DNA of 64,000 bases from NCBI GenBank assembly GCA_949825025.1, contig OX463784.1:11428783-11492782 (forward strand), given 5' to 3'. Shown in pieces: positions 14,545-25,988 of the stretch; the stretch's first letter is position 1, and every line of letters begins with the position of its first letter. A program made the position numbers and the translations under genes. The notes under the pieces are model-generated. The model was not told the DNA's origin. It saw only the letters and a program-made list of their open reading frames with translations, and did not search any database. This DNA comes from Siphlonurus alternatus. Its lineage: Eukaryota > Arthropoda > Insecta > Ephemeroptera > Siphlonuridae.

Positions 14545-17223
14545 TTAGTAGGGATGGTGAGAGAGCCCCGACTTCTTAACGACGGCTCTGAAGCCATGAA
14601 CAGAGTCCGCAGTGTACGAGACGGTGCGCACACTACCGTCCGGCTCGACGAGACTGTACTCTCCGCGAACCACGTCACCGTCCCGAACCTCCCACTGCTG
14701 CTTATGGTCACCAGTTGTGGGGTCATTCACCCCGTACTTGAAGGTGTAGGCTGGACGAGTCTGCAACCAAGATTTTAGGTTGAAAATTTTAAATAGACCA
14801 TGCAAATTTGGTCTCACTTTTTTCCCCCTGTGGTATTTTTAATGATTTTTTATTAATTTCGGCCCACCATATCATGACAATCTGTTGGCACCCATCCCCT
14901 GTAATATAGTGTACCTTATAGTGAAGTTATTTTACGTCAATTGCGCTGTAAAGTCACATATATTATATATGCACCATTATGCAAGGCGAACATAGTACTT
15001 GTTTTTTTCGGGAGAGGAACAGAGGAGGTAATGGCTTCCGTTTATTTGCGGGTCTTTGCTTAATATATTCAAGGAGAATTATTATCTTCCTTGCTTATAC
15101 TCACATAGTAGTCCACGACAGGCTGCAGTTTGACGGTGGGTTGGTAAGCCACTGTTGGTTGATAAGCCAAGCTTGGTTGGTAAGCGACAGCCTGTTTGTA
15201 CTCTGGCTGCTGGTAACTGTGCACAGGGGGAAGGTACTCCACGGCCGGTTGCTGATAGTCCTCCACAGGGACGAGGTAGGCCTGGGTGAGGCTTCCCCTG
15301 CTAAGCAGACGTTGTGGCTCGAAGCTCGTGACGTCATTATAGGCTGGCAACGCGCCGCCACTCACAGCCACCACCGCGCAGGTCAGGAGAACGAACTGTG
15401 GACACGTGGACACGTGGGGATTAGATTTTATTAGAAAACTGTCCTGGGTGACAATGGCATGGATCTGGCTGCATGATTGTATGTCTAAAGCCAATATAAT
15501 TAATATCACATTTAAATTTATCAATATTTAATCTCAAGGTTAATACATTACCCTCCTTGTTTAATCATATTATATGCAGGCGCGGATCCAAGGGGGCGAT
15601 CACCCCCCCCCCCAAAAGGTCCCAAAATACATTGAAGGTATTACCACCCCCCACCCGTCACCCCCCTCCCACCCCAAAATTTAACATTGCGGGATAGGGC
15701 ACCGCCCCCCCCCCCCCCCAAAGCCGCGGGCTGGATCCGCCCCTGATTATATGGTGTGATATATTTACGAAGCAAATTTTATTTATTATTTATATATTTA
15801 TTCATTTATTTATTTTTACAAGGATACACCCCTAAGAACTTACAGCTCGCGGCGGGGTAATGGATAGGGAAAAGATGGTGGCCACGGCCTAGCTGTTACG
15901 CGTCTCAGGCGTCTCAGCATTCTTACTCACTGAAGTGAGACTGAGGGAACCGTGGAAAACCTTAGTCAGGATAGATTTTTTTTTACAGAAGTTAAAAAAA
16001 ACTGTTATATCCGGTGAGAATATAAAATAAACTTGACCACAATTCAACTGTAGCCCCCCCCCCCCCCCCATGACTCCTCTTTGGGCGTCCCGGGACGTCC
16101 AGCTGATATGAATTAACGCGCGCGTTATACATGGCTAGCTAATTAGAGAAGGAAAAAGTCGTACAAGAGAAAGTTAATCAAAGGGAGTATTAAAACTTTG
16201 TTAAAAAATGAAACTCACTTTACCAGAAAATGTTACGTAATATTTATTTTTTTTAATTAAATTTTATTATTTCTTTGATGTCACAAGAATTAAAAAGTTA
16301 ATTTTTTTTAACATACAATGAAAACATGTTTAATTGCTTCTCTTTGACTTTCCCAATACAATTATGTACATGTAAATTTAAAAAAAAAATAATAAAAAAA
16401 TAAAATTATAATTGAAAAAATGTCATTCATAATTTTAGTTAAGAAATTCTTGCTGTATAAAAATATATGATTACATTTATTTACAATTTCTTAAAAATGT
16501 AATCATGTTTTTAATAAGAAACTTATAAAAAAGTTGAAAAAAAAAATACAACTTTATACGCTTATAATAAATAAAAATCACAGAATAATAATTTTTAATA
16601 ATATTGGATTGTGCCACTAAAGTTGGCATTTCTGTTCTTTACAAAGTTTTTTAATGTAAATGTTAGTTCCCCTACCATTGGACCATTACACTTCAAGTTC
16701 ATTGACAAAATAATAAAGCGCTCTTCATCCTATTATACCAAAATTTATCAAATTAATTATGTCTTTCTCAATAAAGGTATGGATGGATTTATTGTTACAG
16801 ATCAAAGACCGTGAAACAGGTGCGTGCATGACGTTAATAAGGTTTTGGAAGTTTTGGGTAAGGTTTATAAATATATATGTTATAAACTTCAAAACTTGTA
16901 CAGATTCCTTAACAATAAAGTTCACTTTCCTGGCCTTTGTGTACGCTCTTGATCTTAACTTCCTTGTTAAGCAATTGTGTGTATATATAATATAAATTAA
17001 TTACTCATAATTAATAATAATTATATAATATATATTTAAGATTTGAGGCTTACTACAAAGTTCTAAAATTTCATTGTTATTGCAATGCACGCGGTATTGC
17101 AATTGCATTTAATCCCAGTCAACTATACATTCGGGATTCGGGTAGCATTCTTAATTAGACTTATTGAACTGTCTATGTAATGTATATAATAAAATAATAA
17201 AATTATACTGTATATTACAGTAC

Positions 17224-17291
<68 letters not shown>

Positions 17292-19450
17292 TGTAATAAC
17301 GTGTTTATAATTAATTTTGATTCAAGAAGCACGTGGATATGAAATATCATACGTTTGTTTTTATGAAGATAAATTCAAATCTTGTTTCAATGTTAATTTC
17401 AGGTAATGGATATTTTTATTTTTTTGTTTTTGTAGATTTTTTATTTTTTTACAACTATATTTCTTGCTCAAGTTTCAATTTTATATAAAAAAATTGAGAC
17501 ATAACAATATTACAAACATAATATTATTATATCGATTTACATAACAAATATTATATTATATAATAATAATTGCTTTTTGGTATATGAAAAGGTAATATTC
17601 TAAGAAACAAAACAAAAAATATGACACCGTCATATACATTCAGTGATTATTTTGTCTTTTTTAGTTTTTATTCACACGTGTCAATGACACGTGTGAATAA
17701 AAACTAAAAAAGACAAAATAATCACTGAATACATATAAATTGACGCTGCAGTATAATTTGGTGCGATTCACTATAAGGACTAAAGAGCATCCAGAAACAC
17801 ACCCATTTATGCTTCTATTTTAATTCAATAACATACAGTATAATATGTAATTATATAAAATTGTTTGACAAAGTATAGTTAATTTTATTAAAAATGCTTT
17901 GTTTAAATTTTATTTTATTTTTGTATGGGTAACTGAAACACTTACTGAATGGATTCCCTTTTTATATAGTCACCTATTTATTTTATAAATGCATCAATGC
18001 ATTTTAATGTTGTTATTTATCAATAAATATTTATATTACATTATTATTATTATTGAATTAGAATGACATTATATATTAATACAATTTAAATAAAACTTAA
18101 AATAAGAGTTCCTAGATAAACATGCAAATAAAATTAATAAAATTACATGATTCATAATATATTAACTTTTACATTATAGAAATATTTGTAACAATTTCAA
18201 TAAAAGTTCCTCATAATGAGTTGCTTGATTCCATTAAACTGGTTACTTAACCTTCTATAAGACCTATCTAATTTAATAATTTGAATAATGCTATTTATAG
18301 CTATTTGTAAAAACATTATATAAAATATTGAATATAATATTAAATGACAGCTACAATACATCCCCTAAAAATAGTAAAAATGACACCATGTACTTCAATC
18401 ACTAATGTATAATTATTACGCTCTGAATATGAAACCATCTCCAACCCCCCCATTTAGTCTTTTTGATAATGAATCAAGAAATTTTATTGTTTTCCTTTAC
18501 AAAAATCTTTAATGCCAAAAAAGCAATTTCGAGTTTATTTTTACAAAAGTTTAGGCAAAGAAAAACTGCAAAATCAGCTGACTTAAGGATTATTGTCACT
18601 GATCTTATAGGAGATAATGAATCATTCTGAAAATTATAGTAAATATTCCTTAAATTATAACATAAATGTTGAGCCAAAAAAAAAATGGAGCAATAATCGA
18701 TCTTACAGTTTTTTATATATACAGAATATAAATAGTAAGAATATCATTGGAAATCTGGCAGTCATTAGTCAAATCAGCATCTTTTTCAACTAAAAATTTA
18801 ATATCTCAAAAACTGGATCAAATAATTACTTTTTTTACTTCAGAAAAGTGAACAGTAATTTTGTTCTCTATATGTTCTGATCTAAACTTTATATTTTTTT
18901 TATCTCCTAACAAAATAAATACCATAGACAGTGCACAGTCCAGTTTTGGATTTTAGCCCTGTTTTGGTTCCGACCTGCTTTTAGGCTCCTTATAGGCAAA
19001 AAAAAAAATTAAAAAAAAAAGAAGAAAATTGTAACTGATTAACCAAACCCTCCCTTCCATGAAAATAACATATGATAATTTTTTTACTGGTTCAAAGAAA
19101 AAAGAAAAAACGAATAAAAACAGTTTTTTTTTTCAATTAAATAACATGATGGGTCCAAAATCGGCACTTTTTCAAAAATCATTGCCTCCGCACAAAAAAA
19201 AATTTTACTCAAAGAGATGCTCTGATATGGAACTAAAATTATGAGATAACTTAATTCTATTAAACGTTCATAATTTTTTTGACTTTTTAAGAACCTTAAA
19301 TATGGTAGATAAAAATTGTTAAAAGTGCGAAATGTCTTAAGGGGGTCCGAAACAGGGCTGCGTGGTGTACAGTGACAATAATCCTTAAAGCCTCTATAAT
19401 TATCAAATAACAATAACACGTTCGTCACATACCTTGAGTTGAGTCTGCAT
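14545..19450 (-). CDS. RR-2 cuticular protein
   Basis: Exons 19450-19433 (18 nt), 15395-15105 and 14760-14545, all phase 0, give 174 residues. The first exon encodes only MQTQLK; the signal peptide is completed in exon 2 ([15 protein letters not shown]), a layout common in arthropod cuticle genes. Residues about 79-93 repeat AYQPxx ([16 protein letters not shown]). Exon 3 is the Rebers-Riddiford RR-2 chitin-binding domain: [20 protein letters not shown], then [17 protein letters not shown] and [17 protein letters not shown]-2 proteins bind chitin in hard cuticle. Intron 1 is about 4 kb and carries a hAT MITE, a SINE, a perfect palindrome and an 808-bp TIR element. The Gly-Asp-His and Glu-Pro-Asp-Gly motifs are intact, so the gene looks functional. 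Confidence 0.95.
15577..15745. mobile_element. hAT-type MITE with 8-bp target duplication
   Basis: The termini CAGGCGCGGATCCA and TGGATCCGCCCCTG are inverted repeats, flanked by the exact 8-bp duplication ATTATATG (15569-15576 and 15746-15753). The interior is C-rich homopolymer. An 8-bp duplication with CAG...CTG ends is the hAT signature. A second copy lies at 52514. Confidence 0.9.
15812..15990 (-). mobile_element. SINE-A, 5'-truncated
   Basis: Tail-first on the plus strand: TTTTTACAAGGATACACCCC, then TTACAGCTCGCGGCGGGGTA and GAGACTGAGGGAACCGTGG. It is preceded by an AT-rich ATTT tract, the decayed tail. The 5S-like head is missing. It lies in intron 1 of the cuticle gene. Confidence 0.85.
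15991..17637. other. Cuticle-gene intron, AT-rich with SINE-B scrap
   Basis: A fragment near 16676-16712 (GGACCATTACACTTCAAGTT then CATTGACAAAAT) matches the SINE-B body. A C-run lies at 16054-16069 and a pure (AT)n array at 17227-17291. Nothing else was recognised. Confidence 0.5.
17638..17730. repeat. Perfect 93-bp palindrome (46-bp arms)
   Basis: ATTCAGTGATTATTTTGTCT and onward to CACACGTGTCA is followed, after a single A at 17684, by its exact complement ending ATCACTGAAT. I found no mismatch in the 46-bp arms. A near-zero spacer is unusual because such hairpins are unstable in replication; see findings. Confidence 0.9.
17731..18580. other. Cuticle-gene intron, AT-rich
   Basis: Intron sequence between the palindrome and the 808-bp TIR element. 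I see no exon and no repeat that I can define. Confidence 0.4.
18581..19388. mobile_element. 808-bp TIR element in cuticle intron 1
   Basis: The ends are TTAAGGATTATTGTCACT at 18581 and the exact complement AGTGACAATAATCCTTAA ending at 19388. Inner regions are only loosely palindromic (TGCACAGTCC... with GTCCGAAACAGGGCTGCGTG near the right end). There is no transposase ORF. The right end is about 45 bp from the first coding exon of the cuticle gene. Confidence 0.75.
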
Positions 19451-19479
19451 GTTGAGTGACTGTGAAGGGACTCTCTTGT

Positions 19480-19487
19480 CTTATATA
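19480..19487 (-). promoter_or_regulatory. TATA box of the RR-2 cuticle gene
   Basis: On the minus strand TATATAAG lies 30 bp before the ATG at 19450, with CAGTCACTCAAC just before that ATG as a possible initiator. This would give a very short 5' UTR, common in cuticle-protein genes. Confidence 0.7.
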
Positions 19488-19805
19488 CCTTCGCGCACAC
19501 TTGATTGTTAATTCGAGCAAGGACGTGTGGAGAACGGTCACCAGTGTCCGGCTAATTGTCGCAGCGTGTCTTCCGATGTTATAGTGACTTAATACAGTTA
19601 CGTTCAATTCTGCGGAAGTTAGTTCATTTTAAGAAAAAAAAAAAAAAATGAAAGTGTTAAATGTTATCGAATTTGTGGTGGAAGCCTGTATTATATGAAT
19701 GTAAATATACTTTGACTTGTAGTAATACGTAATACATGATGAAAAAATAACTTTTGTAATGTTTAAGTTGAAAGTTTAGTGATTCACTGATAAGTAGAAC
19801 CTGAG

Positions 19806-19806
<1 letters not shown>

Positions 19807-19892
<86 letters not shown>

Positions 19893-20280
19893 TTTTACAA
19901 AGATACATGCCTAAGAGCTTACAGGCGGGGTAATAGGTAATAGGTATATAGGGATAAGGTATAGGGAAAGGATATGGTGGGTGGCCAAGGCCTGTTACGC
20001 GTCCCAGCAATCACTGAGGTGAGACTGAGGGAACCGTGGGAAACCTCAGTCAGGACGGACACCTCTATTTTTTATCAATGAAACAAAGCGACGTCCAAAG
20101 CCTGGGGAACCACACACAAGTACATCACTGCACTGGGTGGAAAGCGAGATGAATTTACCGCAGGGAGGGAGCTCAGGGAGCAACATAATTTTTACTTGAA
20201 ACAGTCACCCATCCGAGTACTAAGAGTACTAACCACGCTCCATGTAGCTTGACTTCGGTGATCTAACGAGAACGGGTGTT
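19807..20280 (-). mobile_element. SINE-A with (AAAT)n tail, near full length
   Basis: Plus-strand order: (ATTT)n at 19807-19895, the tail motif TTTTACAAAGATACATGCC, the body (GTGAGACTGAGGGAACCGTGG and CACTGCACTGGGTGGAAAGC) and the 5S-like head (CTTGACTTCGGTGATCTAAC) ending near 20280. The head carries a small duplication (GTACTAAGAGTACTAA). It sits about 350 bp upstream of the cuticle gene start. Confidence 0.9.
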
Positions 20281-21157
20281 TTGTAGTTTGATAAAAAAAA
20301 AACTGTTCGTGAAAAAAAAAGAATAATTTACTGTTATATGATCAAAACGTAAAACTATATACTATTTAAATTATTTTATTAATGATTCCCCTTATTAAAC
20401 ATAAAAAATCTAAAGTCACGTTTAAAATTGAAATTGATTGACATATTCCTGATTGATTTATAAAATATTTATCATATGTTTCACATTCGCACAATTTTTT
20501 TTTAAATTATGTGTCTACAGGCTTTTCTTTTCAAATAATAATTATAATCACGAAGAACTTTTATAAAATAATTTAAAATTTATATTTCCGTAACTTTACA
20601 ACTTTATTATTTATATATTTTTATATACTTAAGCTATACGTACACGATTACCTGGAACACGCCGCAACGGAAACTTTGACTTTTCTGATTGGTTCTAACT
20701 AAAAAAAATCGTAGTAAAACGGAAACGGAAAAAATTAGACGAATTTTCTGATTGGTCGAGATTTCCGTTCCGGGCAATCACGCGGATACGTACTACGTAA
20801 CTTCAACAAGTCAAATTAATTTATATTTTTCCGGAAGTAGCCGGAAATGCAAGAATTCTAGCCTTCTTGTTCGTAAAAACAACAAATATATATATAACAT
20901 ATATTATATACATATATAAAAGTTATAATATCATTGCGTCACGTACTTCATCAAATGCATGTGCACGTTCGATAGGAGAAACGGGTGGCGACCGGAAATG
21001 TCCTCTTGTTCGCCAAAATGTCACCAACGGTGCTCTAATTGTCACTCGACCACGTGTATATACATTACAATATATTGCATAAATCTGCACTGCATGACTT
21101 GTCACTGTCCTTGCGTAAGCGTTGTTATATTACAATACTATAAGATTTCTATTTTAT
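20281..21157. other. Intergenic DNA with short repeats
   Basis: About 20660-20780 holds two related blocks (GACTTTTCTGATTGGTTCTA and AATTTTCTGATTGGTCGAGA) flanked by inverted AACGGAAA / TTTCCGTT pieces, probably a small MITE. The GGAAGTAGCCGGAAATG repeat lies at 20829. No gene was seen. Confidence 0.45.
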
Positions 21158-21286
<129 letters not shown>

Positions 21287-21714
21287 TATATATTGTATGT
21301 TCAGAATGTTTAATGAAATCTGGAGGAACGGTCATCTCAAATACAATCTCTAAAGCTTATAAATCACTCAAATTATTATCATCATCAAAAGCTACAATAT
21401 ATATATTGATATATTAATGGTACGGTGTGAAGAAGACCGGATCGGGAGAATAATTGCACTTTAATGACAGTTATAGTAATATAATAATTAATACGATCGA
21501 ATTTCTGATACGAACGATTCCTCTTTAGCTGGAATTTTAAAGGGTCAATCACATTTATAGTAATATGATATTCATCGTGAATGATCTATCATTTTTTATC
21601 AGTAATAAAGTATCACATTCAACAATATTACATAATATGCTACGTTATATACGTAAAAAGACAGAAAAAAATTGGTAAAAAATTTATAGTATAAATCTAT
21701 ACACTATAAGATAC

Positions 21715-21757
<43 letters not shown>

Positions 21758-21772
21758 GTATATATAATACAT

Positions 21773-21857
21773 GTACACTTCATTCAAATAAAAATGTATG
21801 ATCCGGCTATACTTAAACATACAGGCCGGATCGTAAATTTTTATTCGAATGAATTGT
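21773..21857. mobile_element. Small foldback element (CCGGATC)
   Basis: The arms CACTTCATTCAAATAAAAAT and TTTTTATTCGAATGAATTGT surround GATCCGGC / GCCGGATC. Related half-copies lie at 23347-23415 (AGCCGGATCGGACATTTTTA) and 57255-57305. Confidence 0.65.
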
Positions 21858-21884
21858 ACATCCAAATTTTCACGATACTCCCTC

Positions 21885-22070
21885 CGGAAGTAGCCGGAAG
21901 TGAATAGTTTCTGATCTTCCTAGTCGTATGTCAATGTTAAAATTTCACACATTATATAGTACAGTACTTCTACTTCAAACCACTCTGTAAAATTTCAAAA
22001 CTGAATTATAAACAGAAGAGCTGCAAACTTCACACTTCCGGAAGGAAAATTTTCGGAAGGAAAATTAAAT
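21885..22070. mobile_element. Short TIR element (GGAAGTAGCCGGAAGTG)
   Basis: The left end GGAAGTAGCCGGAAGTGAAT and the right end CACACTTCCGGAAGG are inverted. The same family is seen at 11285 and 20829. Confidence 0.6.
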
Positions 22071-22109
22071 TAATTTTATTTTAATCAACTTTTGCATCAA
22101 TATTAGTTT

Positions 22110-22510
22110 TTTTATTTATTTTTTATTTATTTATTTTTTTTTTACAAGGATACACCCCTAAGAGCTTACAGCTCGCGGCGGGGTAATGGGTAGGGATAAG
22201 GTAGGGAACGGATGATGGCCACGGCCTGTTACGCGTCCCAGCATTCGCAGAGGTGAGACTGAGGGAACCGTGGAAAACCTCAGTTAGGACGGACACCTTT
22301 ACTTTTTCTCAATGGACCAAAGCGATGCCCAAAGCCTGGGGAACCACTCACAAGTGCATCACTGCACTGGGTGGAAAGCGAGATGAATTTACTCCAGGGA
22401 GGGAGCAGCGTAATTTTTACTTGAAACGGTCACCAATCCAAGTACTAACCACGCTCGACGTAGCCTGACTTCGGTGATCTAACGAGAACCGGTCAATGCG
22501 CTGCGCGCGC
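22110..22510 (-). mobile_element. SINE-A, near full length
   Basis: The tail (TTTTTTTACAAGGATACACC) lies on the left, then TTACAGCTCGCGGCGGGGTA, the body, and the 5S-like head CTGACTTCGGTGATCTAACG ending with CCGGTCAATGCGCTGCGC on the right. One of the best-preserved copies. Confidence 0.92.
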
Positions 22511-25139
22511 TCAACTTTCATGATAATAATCAATAGATAATAAAGTTACAACGGCAATATCATAATTGAATATATCACATAATAATTAAGTGATTTTTTT
22601 TTCAAAAGGGCGAAGCAGGAGCTTTATAAATATTTTATTAAAACTTAAAAGACCAGAGAGTTTATTTTGCTATATACAGTTTCTTTTCAAAGTTCTCTTT
22701 AAAATTTGGATGGCATGTTTTGGCTGGTGTGTACAATCAACGGGTATAAGAGTTTTATAGGTTTTCTGTAAGTTTTATAGACTATTTAATGAGAAAGTGT
22801 CTTTAAAATTCACAACTAACAAATTTATAAGATAATAGTTACAAAGCTGTAACCATTTTGTTTATAAATTAGTTTAAGAAAAGTTCAAAGGCATTTAAAG
22901 TAGTTGCCTAAAAGGCCTCTAAATTTGTGGTGAAATTAAACTTCATAAATACAAAAGCTGTAAGTGCATGGGAGCTTTAGGGGGGATAAAAGGTTATAAA
23001 TTTTGATAATTTTATTATATACATTATATTATATAATATATTATAATAAGATAATGATTGCCACTTGCCAGTTGTTGATGGAACAATTTTATATGTCAGT
23101 CAGAGAGAATGAACGAATATGTTACAGTATGTCGGTTATATATGTATGTTCTATTTAGACATATAATTATGTGTTTATTTTGCATGTTATTGTTATCTGT
23201 ATAATGGGGCCACCTAATCCATGGTATGCACTGGATGAAATAAATATGATATGAGAAAATTCAGTGATACAGTACATGGTTTTATCCACAAATGGCTCTT
23301 TTCCTTATAGCGGGATCTGCCCTTAACATTAAACTTGTAACTCTCCATTCAAATAAATTTATCGAATTCAGCAATGTTAAAGTATAGCCGGATCGGACAT
23401 TTTTATTTGAATTTAGTGTTTTCTGTATCATGTAAGCCTTTGGAAAACATAAAATTTAAATTTTGGGGTGAGATAAGAAGAGCACTTATGGTCCTATAAG
23501 TTGCAGCAACCTATCCGAGAATAATTCGAGGATTATCCGTGGATTATTTATTAATTACATTAAAATTATCGGATAATTCTCCGATTTTTCTGGGACAGGT
23601 TGGCTGCAACTTACGGCCATCAGTCAGTCAATATCAAAAGATTTTTGGTTCACTGCGATTCCACACAACAGCTATAATAACAAAAAGTACCGTTCGTGGT
23701 GCCCCAGAGATGTACAACCATTGTCAGAAAACTGAGACATCAAAAATTTTAAACGCTATATCTATAAAAATACAAATTATAATACAATAATTACATACAT
23801 AATTATGGGAACCAATAGATTATTGACCTCAAATTTTTTTATTGAAGATATGGATAAAGGGTAAAAAGTTATGCCACTCGGATTTATTTCAGATTTTTTT
23901 AGAGCCGTGGAAATATTGTTAAAAACTTTTGCTGAGGTCGTGTTTGAACCCACGCTTCTTTTAGGTCCCATCCTTAAATTTTATTAAAAAAAAGTGACAC
24001 TTCTCTCTGTACTTTCAATATATTTTAAAAATAACTCCCGAGCTCTAAAAAATAAGAATAGCATAACTTTGCACACTTATTCATTTTGAACTGCATAAAA
24101 AAACTTGAAGCCGATACTCAATTTCAACATTATATCTTCAATTATATTAATATTTTATATGGCAGGACTTGTAAAAAATAAATTCAACACAATAATAATA
24201 CATTCTCAAGGTTTTATATAATTTATTTGTTTATTTTTCATCTTTTTTTAATAACATTCTTAAATATATTATAATATACTACAACATTTTAGTGTACATT
24301 TTTTTTATCGGATCTATAAGAGGCAATTAAGTAATTGCATTAAAATGTAATTAATCATTATAACACATAACTCCATTTCAGTATAATTTTATACTGTTTG
24401 TCACATTTTATATCGCGTTTTTGTAAAATAAAATGCACATTTTTTAATTTAATTTGTAATCTTCATAATTAATAATATTATATTCTCTGGTGAAATACAA
24501 GACAAAATTTACATAAAATGTGACCGGCCCTGGAGGGTATTCATTTTTTTTTTTTTTTTTTTAACAAATTTTTAAGTCCTCTGTACATTTCATGTCAGCA
24601 ACAAAATATCATGACCGCAAAAACTTGATATTTCGGACTGGCTACCTGGAAGTTTAACTTACTGTTTGTAATTACTCATTCAAATGAGAATTACTCTGAA
24701 TGCCATGTAATTGTATTCTGTGGAAACAGTTATTGTGTCATGTAGAACTCACAAATACGAATAGGAGAAGCCAGAAACTTAGTAATGCGGCTATAATGTA
24801 CATTTGGAAGGATTGCCGATTAATTTTTGTACACTCGTCGCCTTGGAAAATTTCCCTTTTGCAGCCATGTCAGTTATTTATCACCACGTCCCGTGTTTCT
24901 CTTACAGAAAAGAGACATTTTCCAAGACGGCAACTTTACAACAATAATAATTAGCCACGGTAGTTTAATTTTTTATTCTATAATATTTACATAATAAGTA
25001 TCTATCCGAAACAAACTGTTATTCAAAACTGGATACTTCACTTTTTCATTTTAAAGAACCTAATTTAAATCAAATAATTAATTAAAACATCACATATATT
25101 ATATCTATATATATCTACTTACAAATAACTCACTGTACA
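22511..25139. other. Intergenic AT-rich DNA with decayed repeats
   Basis: Recognisable pieces are a foldback at 23485-23622 (ATAAGTTGCAGCAACCTATC with GACAGGTTGGCTGCAACTTA), a decayed F1 MITE at 23805-24125 and a short inverted pair near 24838 / 24912 (CGCCTTGGAAAATTT and ATTTTCCAAGACGG). No exon or RNA gene was identified. Confidence 0.5.
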
Positions 25140-25475
25140 AGTCTGAAAACCCGAAACTTCAGAAACCCTTAACTTAAACGTTTCACGGGATCATTGGAAA
25201 CGGGGGGCGGCGCAGCCACAAACTGTCAATCCATCCCAAAACTTGCATGTGACTGAGGGAAACGTGGAAAACTCAACTAAGATGGATGCTACAGATTTTG
25301 TCAATGGACCGGAAGTGCAATGGTGCCAGAAGAAAAGTGTAATTGATTAACCCCTGGGTGCCATAGGAAACGTGATTTTGTTGAAAATGATCGTCCATCC
25401 GATTTCTAACCACGCTTGGCGTTGATTGATTTCGGTGATCTAACGAGATCCGTTCAAGCGCACTGCGTAACATCT
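25140..25475 (-). mobile_element. SINE-B copy
   Basis: The head lies on the right (TTGATTTCGGTGATCTAACG), the body contains TTGTCAATGGACCGGAAGTG, and the tail lies on the left (AACCCTTAACTTAAACGTTT). It matches the copy at 7640-8030 and is distinct from SINE-A in its 3' half. Confidence 0.85.
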
Positions 25476-25492
25476 TCCACTTTAAATTAACT

Positions 25493-25835
25493 TAAAGGCA
25501 TACAGGCCTCAAAATACAAATTAGACAGTCACCAAGTGAGTTTAGAGTAAATAATCAACATTCGCATAATTTTTTTCCACGCGTGATGCATCCGTGCGAA
25601 GTCGCAGTTCAAAGTAAGAAATTTAGTCCTTGATGACGTCATGAAGTCCTTGATGACGTCACAACTCAATGCTAATCGGTGCTAGCTGTGAGTTGTGACG
25701 TCAGCAAGGACTTTCTTTGTAGCGCGACTTCGCACAGTCGCACCGCGCGCATGTAAAAATAATACGAATGTTGATTATAAACTTGAGCAACACTTAATGT
25801 CTGTCTAATTGATAATTTGAGGCCTGTATCCCTTT
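25493..25835. mobile_element. Foldback MITE with several TGACGTCA sites
   Basis: The left end TTAAAGGCATACAGGCCTCA and the right end TGAGGCCTGTATCCCTTTAA are inverted. The arms also share CAACATTCG / CGAATGTTG. The loop has TGATGACGTCATGAAGTCCT directly followed by a second TGATGACGTCAC. It lies about 150 bp beyond the stop codon of the mucin-like gene. Confidence 0.8.
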
Positions 25836-25988
25836 AATGATTGTTGATGTTAAAGAAGTACTGCTAGTAATTATGTGCCTTCATGAACGATATGACGTCA
25901 TAATTATAATTGTATGAAGATCATTTTACATTATAACTTTGAACTGAATTCCAAACCGTTCTAATGTTTAAGTGCAAGCTGCAGTAAA

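Noticed and set aside
22253..22468. Conserved 71-codon frame, repeated at 50170-50385
   Set aside because: Both are translations of the SINE-A body.
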